Below the pieces are notes generated by a model. That model saw only the letters and a list, made by a program, of their open reading frames with translations, was not told the DNA's origin and ran no database searches. Positions 1-7,973 of a stretch of DNA of 64,000 nt are shown here, piece by piece. Location of the stretch: contig NZ_SMRO01000002.1 of assembly GCF_004359985.1 (NCBI RefSeq), positions 744,001 through 808,000 on the forward strand, in the 5' to 3' direction. The DNA is from Paraburkholderia flava (GTDB lineage: Bacteria; Pseudomonadota; Gammaproteobacteria; Burkholderiales; Burkholderiaceae). The position numbers and the translations under genes were made by a program. How positions within the stretch are numbered: the stretch's first letter is position 1; each line of letters begins with the position of its first letter.

Positions 1-18
1 GCTGACGTTTTCCAGCAT
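1..18 (-). CDS. Possible start of the gene after aioX (partial, cut by window edge)
   Basis: An ATG on the minus strand at 18 opens a frame that continues off the window (M-L-E-N-V-S). It lies 7 bases after the aioX stop codon. In known arsenite oxidase loci aioX is followed by the sensor kinase aioS and the regulator aioR, so aioS is the natural guess. Six codons cannot prove it, and no strong ribosome binding site is visible. Confidence 0.3.
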
Positions 19-25
19 AGTCGTC

Positions 26-913
26 TCACACAGGCATGGTGTCGGACAGCTTGACCAGATTGCGGATGTCGTCAAAAAGCGCATCTGGTCCGATAACAAA
101 CCGGTCGAGGTTCAGGCGATTCAGCAGGTCGCGTCCCACCGTGTCTTCTGTCATACCAAGCAGTGCCGCTTGCAACGGCGCGAACGTGTCAACGCTGAGG
201 CTTCGCCTTGCAACGATAGGAGGAAATCCATAGAGCGGTGACTTCCACGCAACCCGTACTCCGGTCACGGCATCCGGTACCTGTTTGGCGAGCGTGTCAA
301 ATACGTAGCCGTCAATTTCGCCGGCGGAAGCGAGACCGCTGCTCACGGCCTCTACAACCTTGCGATGAGCGAACGTGAAGAAGGTCTTGCTGAAGAAGCG
401 TCGCGGGTCAATGCCATCCCGGATAAGTTCTGTCCGAGGCACCAGGTAGCCTGAGTTCGACTGCGGGTCGCTGTATGCAAAAACCCGGTTTCCGAGCGAC
501 ACAATGTTCGTCGTAGATGTATCCGAAGCGGGGACCAGCAAATAGGACCGGTATAGAGGCTTTCCCTGGTATTGCGGCACAACCAGAAGCTTCATCCGGT
601 CGGCGTGTGTGACGTACGGATATCCGCACACCCATGCAACATCCAACTGGTCCGCAAGTAGCATCTCGGTGATTTCACCATAGCTACCGCGCTGAACGAA
701 ATGAACCTCCATGCCCAGTTGCTCTTCGAGACGCGCGCGCCACTTGCCGAGCAGGCGCACTTGGTTGTCGAGGAAAACCGCTGTGGTTCCAAACAGGATT
801 TTTCGTGGCGATGCAGCATCGATAGCACGCGCTGGTCTCCACGCCGCGACCAGCCCTGCACCAGCGGCGCAAAGCACCTTGCGTCTCCCGTTACTGAACG
901 GTAACCCTGACAT
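26..913 (-). CDS. aioX: AioX-type periplasmic arsenite-binding protein
   Basis: This is a PhnD/transferrin-type periplasmic binding protein of about 295 residues. In arsenite oxidisers AioX binds As(III) and signals to the AioS/AioR two-component system, which turns on aioBA. The N-terminus has a twin-arginine-like export signal (NGRRKVLCAAGAG). The body matches the phosphonate-binding fold family (FGTTAVFLDNQ near the start, DVAWVCGYPYV in the middle). The cysteine in that second motif, at residue 96 from this start, sits where the arsenite-binding cysteine of characterised AioX proteins lies. I chose the ATG at 913 because a GGAGGGGACGGGG stretch precedes it; an in-frame ATG at 952 would add 13 residues but has a poor ribosome site. 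It is divergent from aioB. The function rests on family and context and is fairly secure. Confidence 0.85.
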   Translation of the reverse strand: MSGLPFSNGRRKVLCAAGAGLVAAWRPARAIDAASPRKILFGTTAVFLDNQVRLLGKWRARLEEQLGMEVHFVQRGSYGEITEMLLADQLDVAWVCGYPYVTHADRMKLLVVPQYQGKPLYRSYLLVPASDTSTTNIVSLGNRVFAYSDPQSNSGYLVPRTELIRDGIDPRRFFSKTFFTFAHRKVVEAVSSGLASAGEIDGYVFDTLAKQVPDAVTGVRVAWKSPLYGFPPIVARRSLSVDTFAPLQAALLGMTEDTVGRDLLNRLNLDRFVIGPDALFDDIRNLVKLSDTMPV

Positions 914-1013
914 TACCCCGTCCCCTCCAGCCGTTACCGGTCCGAAACTCATTCCGACGTCTCTAGCGACGTCGAATCGTCGGTTGCCGCACCAGACGGC
1001 GTTCTGGTCGTTT

Positions 1014-1029
1014 TGGCATAGAGCTTGCC
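1014..1029 (+). promoter_or_regulatory. Sigma-54 (-24/-12) promoter for the aioBA operon
   Basis: TGGCATAGAGCTTGCC matches the RpoN consensus TGGCAC-N5-TTGCW. The invariant GG lies at 1015-1016 and the GC at 1027-1028, exactly 10 bases apart. It is 50 bases before the aioB start. Arsenite-induced aioBA transcription in other species uses RpoN with the enhancer-binding regulator AioR, so the site fits. The transcription start would be near 1040. Confidence 0.8.
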
Positions 1030-1078
1030 CTTGTCATCGAATAGTAACGGTTGCCCATATGGGTATCAAGGAGCAGGC

Positions 1079-1612
1079 ATGTCCAAAGAAACACTTAGTC
1101 GGCGCACCTTTCTTAAGGTGAGCGGGACGAGCGTCGCAGCGACAGCTGCGGTGATAGTCAAGCCTGCTTGCGCCGCCGCTGCGGCGCCGGCCGCTGCGCC
1201 GCAAACGAGTCACACGTTGCTGCCGTACGTACCGAAGTCGGTAGCCAGCGCTAGCCAAATGACGCAGGGTCAGCCGCTAGTTTTCAGCTATCCGGACGCC
1301 GCCTCTCCGTGCGTCGCGGTAAAGCTTGGTGTCGCAGCGCCGGGAGGCGTTGGCCCCAATCAGGACATCGTTGCGTACAGCATGATGTGCACGCACATGG
1401 GTTGCCCCGTTGCGTTCGACTCGGGGACCAACACGTTCAAGTGCGGTTGCCACTACAGCATGTTTGACGCGGAGAAGTCTGGCCAGATGATTGCCGGACA
1501 AGCCACCGAGAATCTGCCGCGCATCAGGCTTAGCTACGACGAGAAGACGGGGCGGATATCGGCTACAGGCATCGATGGCATGTTGTATGGCCGTCAGGCC
1601 AACGTACTCTAA
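1079..1612 (+). CDS. aioB: Arsenite oxidase small subunit (Rieske 2Fe-2S protein)
   Basis: This is the 177-residue Rieske subunit of periplasmic arsenite oxidase, which takes electrons from the molybdenum subunit and passes them towards a cytochrome. A Tat signal (SRRTFLK, residues 7-13) leads, as expected for a cofactor-loaded exported complex. Cluster ligands are in CTHMGC (Cys104, His106) and CGCH (Cys122, His125). The extra Cys109 and Cys124 can form the disulfide that some AioB proteins have and the Alcaligenes faecalis enzyme lacks. The start at 1079 follows AAGGAG with 5-base spacing; the longer frame from 1025 would begin inside the sigma-54 promoter, so it is rejected. aioA follows after 13 bases. 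Confidence 0.96.
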   Translation: MSKETLSRRTFLKVSGTSVAATAAVIVKPACAAAAAPAAAPQTSHTLLPYVPKSVASASQMTQGQPLVFSYPDAASPCVAVKLGVAAPGGVGPNQDIVAYSMMCTHMGCPVAFDSGTNTFKCGCHYSMFDAEKSGQMIAGQATENLPRIRLSYDEKTGRISATGIDGMLYGRQANVL

Positions 1613-1625
1613 CTAGGGGAGCGAC

Positions 1626-4103
1626 ATGGACAACCAGAGCGACCGCATCACGTTGCCGCCGGTGAACGCACAACGCACGAACATGACGTGCCACTTCTGC
1701 ATCGTCGGTTGCGGATACAACGTGTTCAAGTGGCCAGAGAACGTTGAAGGCGGGCGTGCACCTTCCCAGAACGCGCTCGGGCTCGACTACAACAAACAGC
1801 TCCCGCCATTGGCGGTGACGTTAACGCCGGCAATGACAAACGTCGTGACAGACCGCGACGGAAGCCGACACCGCATCATGATTGTTCCCGACCGTCAGTG
1901 CGTCGTGAACAGCGGCCTCAGTTCGACGCGCGGCGGCAAGATGGCGACTTACATGTACAACGCCGATGGCCTCACGCGTGAACGGCTGAAAAATCCGCGT
2001 CTCTATGCCGGCGACCAGTGGGTCGATACCGACTGGGACCATGCGATGGCCATCTACGCCGGCCTGCTCAAACGCACACTGGATAAAGATGGTCCGAGCG
2101 GTATTGTCTTCTCGGCCTTTGACCATGGCGGAGCCGGCGGCGGATTCGAAAACACGTGGGCCACCGGCAAGCTGATGTTTACCGCGCTGCAGACGCCGAT
2201 GGTCCGCATTCACAACCGTCCTGCGTACAACTCTGAGTGCCACGCCACGCGCGAGATGGGTATCGGCGAGTTGAACAACTCCTACGAGGACGCTGAACTG
2301 GCCGACGTCATCATGGCTATCGGCAACAACGCCTACGAAACTCAGACCAATTATTTCCTGAATCACTGGGTGCCCAATTTGCAGGGCGGGACCGCCGACA
2401 AGAAGAAAAAAAGGTTTTCCGGCGAAGCCACGCCAGCGACACGGATTATCTTCGTAGACCCACGACGCACTCCCACGATAGCCATCGCCGAGCAGGTTGC
2501 CGGCGCCAGCAACGTTCTACACCTCGACATCCTGCCGGGCACGGACGTCGCTCTGTTCAACGGTCTCTTCACCCATGTTGTCGAACAGGGATGGATTGAC
2601 CGTGACTTCATCAATCAGCATACGAACGGTTTCGACGACGCGGTGAAGACCAACAGGATGTCGCTTGAAGATGCCAGCAAGGCCACGGGCATTCCTGTCG
2701 AAAAGCTGCGCACCGCGGCCGAATGGGCATACAAGCCGAAGGCGTCCGGTCAAATGCCCCGCACGATGCATGCGTACGAGAAAGGAATCATCTGGGGCAA
2801 CGACAACTATCTGATTCAGTCGTCGCTGGTCGACCTCGTACTGGCGACCCATAACGTAGGGCGCAGAGGTACGGGCGTCGTGCGCATGGGCGGTCACCAG
2901 GAGGGCTATACGCGCCCACCTTATCCGGGCGACTCAAAAATCTATATCGACCAGCAGCTCATCCAGGGAAAGGGGCGGATGATGACCTGGTGGGGCAGCA
3001 ATAACTTCCAGACGAGCAACAACGCCGAGGCCCTCCGCGAAGCCGTGTTGCGTCGGTCGCAAATCGTCAAGGAAGCCATGCAGAAGGCAAAGGGCGCGAC
3101 CGACGCCCAGTTGGTCGATGTCATTTTTGACGCGACCAGTAAAGGCGGCCTGTTCGTTACATCCGTGAATCTTTATCCGACGAAGCTCGCAGAGGCGGCA
3201 CACCTCATGTTGCCGGCTGCCCATCCGGGCGAGTCAAACCTGACCTCAATGAATGGTGAGCGCCGCATGCGGCTGTCCCAGAAGTTCATGGATGCGCCCG
3301 GGAGTGCGATGCCGGATTCACTCATTGCTGCTCGCATCGCAACCTCGATGAAGGCGATGTATCAGGCCGACGGTAACGCGACCATGGCCGCGCGCTTCAA
3401 TGGCTTCGACTGGAAGACAGAGGAAGACGCTTTCAATGATGGCTTCCGGCAGGTTGGTCAGCCCGGCGTCGCGAAGATTGATAGCCAGGGTGGTCCTACG
3501 GGCAATCTCGTCACATATGAGCGGCTACGGGCCGCTGGCAACAACGGTGTGCAACTTCCTGTGCAGTCATATACAGGTGGGAAGCTGGTCGGCACCGAGA
3601 TGCTTTACACCGATTCAAAGTTCGACACGCCGGACGGCAAGGCCCAGTTCAAGCCGGCGCCGTGGAACGGCTTGCCGAAAACTGTCGCCCAGCAGAAGGA
3701 CAAGTACCGTTTCTGGATTAACAACGGGCGGAACAATGAGGTCTGGCAAACGGCTTATCACGACCAGTACAACGAGTTCATACGTGCACGCTACCCGATG
3801 GCATACATCGAGGTAAATCCGGAGGACGCGAAAGAATTGAATCTCGCGGCCGGGGACATCGTAGAGGTGTTCAACGATTTTGGCTCGACCTACGCGATGG
3901 CCTACCCGACCAAGGAAATCAGACCGAACCAGACCTTCATGATGTTTGGCTACGTCAATGGCATTCAGGGCGATGTAACCACTGACTGGACCGACCGCAA
4001 CATCATTCCTTACTACAAGGGCACCTGGGCGAACCTCCGCCGCGTTGGCGGCATGGATGACTATAAGCGAACCGTGAGCTTCAAGAGCCGTCGCTTCGCC
4101 TAA
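1626..4103 (+). CDS. aioA: Arsenite oxidase large subunit (molybdopterin, 3Fe-4S)
   Basis: This 825-residue protein is the catalytic subunit that oxidises As(III) to As(V) at a bis-molybdopterin guanine dinucleotide Mo centre. It belongs to the DMSO reductase family. The N-terminus has C-X2-C-X3-C (Cys22, Cys25, Cys29) for a 3Fe-4S cluster. At the fourth position of the related 4Fe-4S enzymes there is no cysteine but an NSGLSS stretch, as in true AioA. The N-terminal [16 protein letters not shown] and the following [12 protein letters not shown] are typical of AioA rather than of ArrA or other oxidoreductases. It has no signal of its own; it is expected to travel out with Tat-exported AioB. 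The length equals that of known AioA proteins and no frame damage is seen. Confidence 0.97.
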   Translation: MDNQSDRITLPPVNAQRTNMTCHFCIVGCGYNVFKWPENVEGGRAPSQNALGLDYNKQLPPLAVTLTPAMTNVVTDRDGSRHRIMIVPDRQCVVNSGLSSTRGGKMATYMYNADGLTRERLKNPRLYAGDQWVDTDWDHAMAIYAGLLKRTLDKDGPSGIVFSAFDHGGAGGGFENTWATGKLMFTALQTPMVRIHNRPAYNSECHATREMGIGELNNSYEDAELADVIMAIGNNAYETQTNYFLNHWVPNLQGGTADKKKKRFSGEATPATRIIFVDPRRTPTIAIAEQVAGASNVLHLDILPGTDVALFNGLFTHVVEQGWIDRDFINQHTNGFDDAVKTNRMSLEDASKATGIPVEKLRTAAEWAYKPKASGQMPRTMHAYEKGIIWGNDNYLIQSSLVDLVLATHNVGRRGTGVVRMGGHQEGYTRPPYPGDSKIYIDQQLIQGKGRMMTWWGSNNFQTSNNAEALREAVLRRSQIVKEAMQKAKGATDAQLVDVIFDATSKGGLFVTSVNLYPTKLAEAAHLMLPAAHPGESNLTSMNGERRMRLSQKFMDAPGSAMPDSLIAARIATSMKAMYQADGNATMAARFNGFDWKTEEDAFNDGFRQVGQPGVAKIDSQGGPTGNLVTYERLRAAGNNGVQLPVQSYTGGKLVGTEMLYTDSKFDTPDGKAQFKPAPWNGLPKTVAQQKDKYRFWINNGRNNEVWQTAYHDQYNEFIRARYPMAYIEVNPEDAKELNLAAGDIVEVFNDFGSTYAMAYPTKEIRPNQTFMMFGYVNGIQGDVTTDWTDRNIIPYYKGTWANLRRVGGMDDYKRTVSFKSRRFA

Positions 4104-4111
4104 TTTCCATC

Positions 4112-4144
4112 GACCGCGAGACTGCGACTCGCGGTCTCTTTTAT
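4112..4144 (+). terminator. Hairpin with T-rich tail between aioA and the cytochrome gene
   Basis: GACCGCGAG (4112-4120) pairs perfectly with CTCGCGGTC (4128-4136) across a 7-base loop, followed by TCTTTTAT. This is a convincing intrinsic terminator shape. No obvious promoter follows before the cytochrome start at 4162, so it probably acts as a partial terminator or an mRNA 3'-end stabiliser that lowers expression of the cytochrome and moaA relative to aioBA. Confidence 0.75.
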
Positions 4145-4161
4145 ACGCATAGGACGGGATG

Positions 4162-4491
4162 ATGAATCGACTGCTCATCGCCAGCCTGACGATGTTTGCC
4201 GCCACCCACGCTTTTGCCGATGTCGATGCCGCAGAGGCGCAGGGAATTGCCAGCAAGAATATGTGCTTCAGCTGTCACGCCGTCGACCACAAGGTCGTCG
4301 GTCCCGCTTATCACGATGTCGGGGAAAAATACAAAGGAGATGCTGCGGCCATGGCCATCCTCATGAAGAAGGTCAAGGGCGGTGGGTCGGGCGTGTGGGG
4401 CGCGGTTCCGATGCCACCAAATCCAGGCATCAGCGACGCTGACCTGAAGGTGGTGCTGACTTGGGTGCTAGCCGGCGCCCCGAAACAATAA
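4162..4491 (+). CDS. Small c-type cytochrome of the arsenite oxidase locus
   Basis: This is an exported class I cytochrome c of about 109 residues. A signal peptide ending around THAFA is followed by one haem motif, CFSCH, and a later region GAVPMPPNPGIS that contains the likely Met axial ligand. It is the probable periplasmic electron acceptor of AioBA, carrying electrons to a terminal oxidase. The gene lies directly after aioA in the same direction, separated only by a hairpin. Two start codons are adjacent (4159 and 4162); AGGA at 4151 gives better spacing to the second. Cytochromes of this kind are commonly called cytC or aioD in aio loci. Confidence 0.9.
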   Translation: MNRLLIASLTMFAATHAFADVDAAEAQGIASKNMCFSCHAVDHKVVGPAYHDVGEKYKGDAAAMAILMKKVKGGGSGVWGAVPMPPNPGISDADLKVVLTWVLAGAPKQ

Positions 4492-4507
4492 TGCGGGAAG
4501 AACGATT

Positions 4508-5608
4508 ATGTCGTTGACAGCACGGCGGGTCATTCCCATTCACGTGACAACGCGTCTGCCTGTCGCGGTACGAAGTGCATTGGCTGAAGGGGAAACGCTC
4601 GACATGCTTGGCCGCCCTCTACGCGACCTGCGCATTTCACTAACCGACCGGTGCAACTTCCGCTGCACATACTGCATGCCGAAGGACGTGTTCAACAAAG
4701 ATTATCAGTACCTTGCCCGAGCGCAGACTCTGTCGTTCGAGGAAATCGAGCGGCTGGCACGCGCTGCTGTATCACTCGGTGTTGAAAAGATACGTCTTAC
4801 GGGTGGCGAGCCGCTGCTGCGGAAGGGTATTGAGGTGCTGGTCGCCCAACTGTCCCAGCTTCGAACCCCGGATGGCGGCCCCGTGGATGTGACGATGACG
4901 ACCAACGGCTCGTTGCTCGCCAGAAAAGCAGTTGCCCTGCGCGAAGCCGGGATGACCCGAATCACCGTGAGCCTTGACGCTCTCGACCAGCACACGTTCA
5001 GCGCAATGAGCGGCAGTGATAGCAAGGTAGAGGCGGTACTTGATGGAATCGAAACGGCGCGACAACTCGGCTTCTCGCCGGTCAAGGTGAACACGGTTGT
5101 CAGGCGCGGCGTCAACGAGGACCAGATTATCCCGATTGTCCAACGATTCAAAGGCACGGGAGTAACGCCGCGCTTCATCGAGTTTATGGATGTGGGAAGC
5201 ACCAATCATTGGGAACTGCGTGAAGTCGTTCCCTCTGCAGAACTCGTTCGGCGGATTGGTGCGGTGTTTCCTTTGGCGCCATCTGGTGCGCGCCCCGGAC
5301 GTGCGACCTCGCGCACATTCGATTTTCGCGACGGCTCTGGCCGTGTTGGGTTCATATCGAGTGTCACGGAACCGTTTTGCGCGGATTGCAGCCGGCTGAG
5401 GCTGACCGCGGATGGGAGGCTCTTCACATGCCTTTTTGGCGCGGAAAGCCTCGACGTGCGCACGGTACTTCGCAGCGGTGAGGGTAATCTTGCCGGGATA
5501 TTGCGTGGCGTCTGGCGCGAGAGGTCCGACCGCTATTCTGAGACGCGCGGCGAATCTGGAGCGATGCGGACGGAGCGCCATGCCGAAATGTCGGTACTCG
5601 GAGGCTGA
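4508..5608 (+). CDS. moaA: GTP 3',8-cyclase MoaA (island copy)
   Basis: This radical-SAM enzyme, with MoaC, converts GTP to cyclic pyranopterin monophosphate, the first step of molybdopterin synthesis. The 366-residue protein has the N-terminal cluster motif CNFRCTYC (Cys49, Cys53, Cys56), the C-terminal second cluster region (EPFCADCSRLR and later TCLFG) and the GG terminus required in MoaA. It starts 16 bases after the cytochrome gene, so it is the last gene of the aio operon. The core chromosome has another complete moaA at 43157-44281. The two proteins share the same architecture but differ clearly in sequence, so this copy came with the island. It presumably boosts cofactor supply when arsenite oxidase is induced. 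Confidence 0.95.
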   Translation: MSLTARRVIPIHVTTRLPVAVRSALAEGETLDMLGRPLRDLRISLTDRCNFRCTYCMPKDVFNKDYQYLARAQTLSFEEIERLARAAVSLGVEKIRLTGGEPLLRKGIEVLVAQLSQLRTPDGGPVDVTMTTNGSLLARKAVALREAGMTRITVSLDALDQHTFSAMSGSDSKVEAVLDGIETARQLGFSPVKVNTVVRRGVNEDQIIPIVQRFKGTGVTPRFIEFMDVGSTNHWELREVVPSAELVRRIGAVFPLAPSGARPGRATSRTFDFRDGSGRVGFISSVTEPFCADCSRLRLTADGRLFTCLFGAESLDVRTVLRSGEGNLAGILRGVWRERSDRYSETRGESGAMRTERHAEMSVLGG

Positions 5609-5616
5609 ACGCCGCC

Positions 5617-6333
5617 TTATATATCTTTTTTCAGGTGGTCGAGTAACCCTGTGATGTCCAGGATGTCGTAGCGTTCGCGTAGCAACGGCCGATACATCGA
5701 CAGTGCGCAGACGCCAGCCTGAACGGTCGTCTTTCGGCAAGCCTCGAGTGCGTCACCGTCCGGGAACAGGTAACTGACTTCAAATCGGATGCCCTTGCCG
5801 ACGTCCTCCTCTTTCAGCCCTTGCATCAGTGCGCGTTCGTTGGGGTGTGCGCCGAAATCTATCGTGCGTTGATAGAGCATTTCGGCTGCCTCTGCGTCCT
5901 TCGCTTCCAGCGCCCGGAGCTCTTCAACCATGTCGGAAATCTTGAAGACTTTTTTGACCTCTTTCATGGAGGCCTCGTCTTCGTGGCGATTTAGCCAAGT
6001 GACGCGGTAGTCCGGGTGGCGTGACAGGAATACCCCGTAGAGCGCCTGCTCGAGGACTACGCGGTCCAATGCGTATGCCTCGACCACCTGCCCGGACGAC
6101 GCGCAGGAGCACGCGGCAAGAAAGGCTGAGTGCGCGCGGAGGATGAAGAAGCCCGCGAACCACTCGGTTGAATGATGCAGAGCGTCGTTAATGACCTTGC
6201 GAAAACAGACGTCGATGTCCTGAAACCGCGCGAAGCCATCCTTGCGTTCGGCGAACGAAAAATGATTCTTTCGCACCAAGTCCAGAAAGGTTGTCAGCTC
6301 ATCTTTGCCCCAGCCGTCAGGTGTATCAGCCAT
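5617..6333 (-). CDS. Unrecognised 238-residue protein in the arsO-arsC operon
   Basis: I do not recognise the family. The protein looks soluble and mostly helical, with no signal peptide or membrane segment. Conserved-looking stretches are ALDRVVLEQALYGVFLSR near residue 90 and TIDFGAHPNERALMQGL near residue 155; an R...E pattern followed by a His-Pro-Asn motif recalls uncharacterised helical families, but I cannot name one. It starts 33 bases after arsC on the same strand, so it is probably the third gene of an arsO-arsC-unknown operon. Its stop lies 8 bases from the moaA stop on the other strand. Confidence 0.75.
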   Translation of the reverse strand: MADTPDGWGKDELTTFLDLVRKNHFSFAERKDGFARFQDIDVCFRKVINDALHHSTEWFAGFFILRAHSAFLAACSCASSGQVVEAYALDRVVLEQALYGVFLSRHPDYRVTWLNRHEDEASMKEVKKVFKISDMVEELRALEAKDAEAAEMLYQRTIDFGAHPNERALMQGLKEEDVGKGIRFEVSYLFPDGDALEACRKTTVQAGVCALSMYRPLLRERYDILDITGLLDHLKKDI

Positions 6334-6366
6334 GTGCGCTCCGCTCCTCGCCCGGTCGGATGTCGT

Positions 6367-6789
6367 CTATCGCACGCGTTTCCCAGTCTCGTCAACGACA
6401 ATCTCACCGTCCTCTTTCACGAATGGTACGGTGCTCGCTGCGGGCAGAATGTCGAGGATAACCTCCGACTGACGACATAGCCGCACGCCATGGTCGGTCA
6501 CCACAAGCGGTCGGTTGATGAGAATCGGATGCTTCAGCATGGCGTCAATGAGCTGGTCGTCGCTGACCAGTGGGTCATCCAGCCCCAAGTCCACATATGG
6601 GGTGCCCTTCTGGCGCACTACATCACGCACGCTAAGTCCCGACCGTTCAATAAGGTCCAAAAGCGTTTCGCGAGACGGCGGCGTTTTCAGATACTCGATA
6701 ACCGTCGGCTCAATGCCCGCGTTGCGAATCATTGCAAGAGTGTTGCGCGAGGTTCCGCAGTCAGGGTTGTGGTAAATCGTGACAGTCAT
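6367..6789 (-). CDS. arsC: Arsenate reductase, glutaredoxin-dependent ArsC
   Basis: This reduces As(V) to As(III) in the cytoplasm using glutathione and glutaredoxin. The 140 residues match the E. coli plasmid-type ArsC length. The N-terminal [11 protein letters not shown] holds the catalytic cysteine (Cys11), followed by the typical [11 protein letters not shown] and [13 protein letters not shown] segments. The start overlaps the arsO stop by 4 bases (ATGA), so the two are translationally coupled. No efflux pump (ArsB, ACR3) is next to it, which is odd because ArsC makes the more toxic species. Confidence 0.95.
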   Translation of the reverse strand: MTVTIYHNPDCGTSRNTLAMIRNAGIEPTVIEYLKTPPSRETLLDLIERSGLSVRDVVRQKGTPYVDLGLDDPLVSDDQLIDAMLKHPILINRPLVVTDHGVRLCRQSEVILDILPAASTVPFVKEDGEIVVDETGKRVR

Positions 6790-7880
6790 GCCGTTTTCTC
6801 CTCAAGTGAAGACAGATATTCTTTAATCTGTGCCGCCGCAGACCGGGCGCTTCGCATCACGCCGATGAGCGTGGCTGACGCAAAGCCGCACCATTCACCG
6901 TAGCCAACAAGCCACAAACCGGGCTCCGCAACCGAGCGACCGTCCACGACGTCGACCCTGCCTGCGGAGTTGACGACGTTCAGGGACCCTAAATGCTCGA
7001 GCGCCGGCCGGAACCCGGTGCACCATATGACTGCATCGACCTGTAAGTGCGTCCCTTCTCCCCAGACGACGCCGTCATTGACGAAGCGTACGAAAGGACG
7101 AACCGACTTAAGCACGCCACGTTCACGTGCCGCACGAACGGGAGGCACCATGACGACGTCGCCCAGACCGCCGGTGGGTGCGGGGTCCGGGCGACCCTCT
7201 ACCCGCGCCTTCCAACGCTCGGTTGCTCGCTCAAACAGCACGCGTCCGTCGACATCGTCCGGCAGAAACGTCGGCTCTTCCAACGTAACCCAGGTCACAT
7301 GACAAACCTGCGATAGTTCGGCGAGTATCTGTGCGCCTGAGTTGCCGCCTCCGACGACGAGTATGCGCTTGCCAAGGAACACTTCCGGATTTCGGTAACA
7401 CGCTGAGTGCACCTGCTCACCGCGAAAGTCCGCCTGTCCCGGATACTCAGGGATGTACGGGTGGCACCACGTGCCAGTTGCACTCACCACTGCTTTCGCG
7501 AGCCAGTCGCCGTGATTCGTCGATACCAACAAGCGGTCCCCGCGACGAGACACTAACTTCACGTCCACCGGCCGGCGGACCGGAATCTCGTAGCGTTTCT
7601 CGTAATCAGCGAGGTAACGAATGACGTGCTCGCGAGAGGGGTATTGACCCGTGGTCGGCGGCATCAACCATCCTGGCAACGAACTCCACTGTGCCGGCGA
7701 GAAGAGATGGAGCGAATCCCACGCGTGCAGCCATGCGCCTCCCGCGTCCGACTGATTGTCCAGCACCACATAGCTGATGCCCGCGCGGCGCAGGAAATAT
7801 GAAACCGCCAGAGCGGATTGGCCCCCGCCGACGATTGTGACATCGACCTGGTTGGCTGTTGACGCCTCGCTTTCAGACAT
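6786..7880 (-). CDS. arsO: ArsO-type flavin-dependent monooxygenase
   Basis: This FAD/NAD(P)H-dependent protein of about 364 residues belongs to the ArsO group often found in arsenic operons; its precise reaction is not settled. An FAD-binding motif ([13 protein letters not shown]) lies at residues 14-26, followed by [20 protein letters not shown], the family hallmark. A second Rossmann motif for NADPH ([10 protein letters not shown]) is in the middle, and an ATG-type motif (SATGTW) is present. The frame could extend to 7958, but residues before the ATG at 7880 (MSESEAS) do not look like the family and would cover the candidate operator. It heads the arsO-arsC-unknown operon. Confidence 0.85.
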   Translation of the reverse strand: MSESEASTANQVDVTIVGGGQSALAVSYFLRRAGISYVVLDNQSDAGGAWLHAWDSLHLFSPAQWSSLPGWLMPPTTGQYPSREHVIRYLADYEKRYEIPVRRPVDVKLVSRRGDRLLVSTNHGDWLAKAVVSATGTWCHPYIPEYPGQADFRGEQVHSACYRNPEVFLGKRILVVGGGNSGAQILAELSQVCHVTWVTLEEPTFLPDDVDGRVLFERATERWKARVEGRPDPAPTGGLGDVVMVPPVRAARERGVLKSVRPFVRFVNDGVVWGEGTHLQVDAVIWCTGFRPALEHLGSLNVVNSAGRVDVVDGRSVAEPGLWLVGYGEWCGFASATLIGVMRSARSAAAQIKEYLSSLEEKTA

Positions 7881-7892
7881 AGAGTGCACCCG

Positions 7893-7931
7893 ATTATATT
7901 TCGATAATACCGGACATATGGAGATTATGTC
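7893..7931 (-). promoter_or_regulatory. Two inverted repeats upstream of arsO (candidate promoter/operator)
   Basis: This AT-rich stretch in the 93-base gap between arsO and the Sir2 gene holds ATTAT (7893-7897) pairing with ATAAT (7904-7908), and GACATA (7913-7918) pairing with TATGTC (7926-7931) across 7 bases. Such paired short palindromes are typical of repressor sites over a promoter. An ArsR protein would be the natural ligand, but none is encoded nearby, so this is inference. Confidence 0.45.
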
Positions 7932-7973
7932 GACCACGTGAACAATCCGAACCCTCACTGAAGTGGCTCGATG

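Noticed and set aside
1025..1078. Upstream start for aioB
   Set aside because: It overlaps the -12 element of the sigma-54 promoter, whereas the ATG at 1079 has AAGGAG and begins a normal Tat signal.
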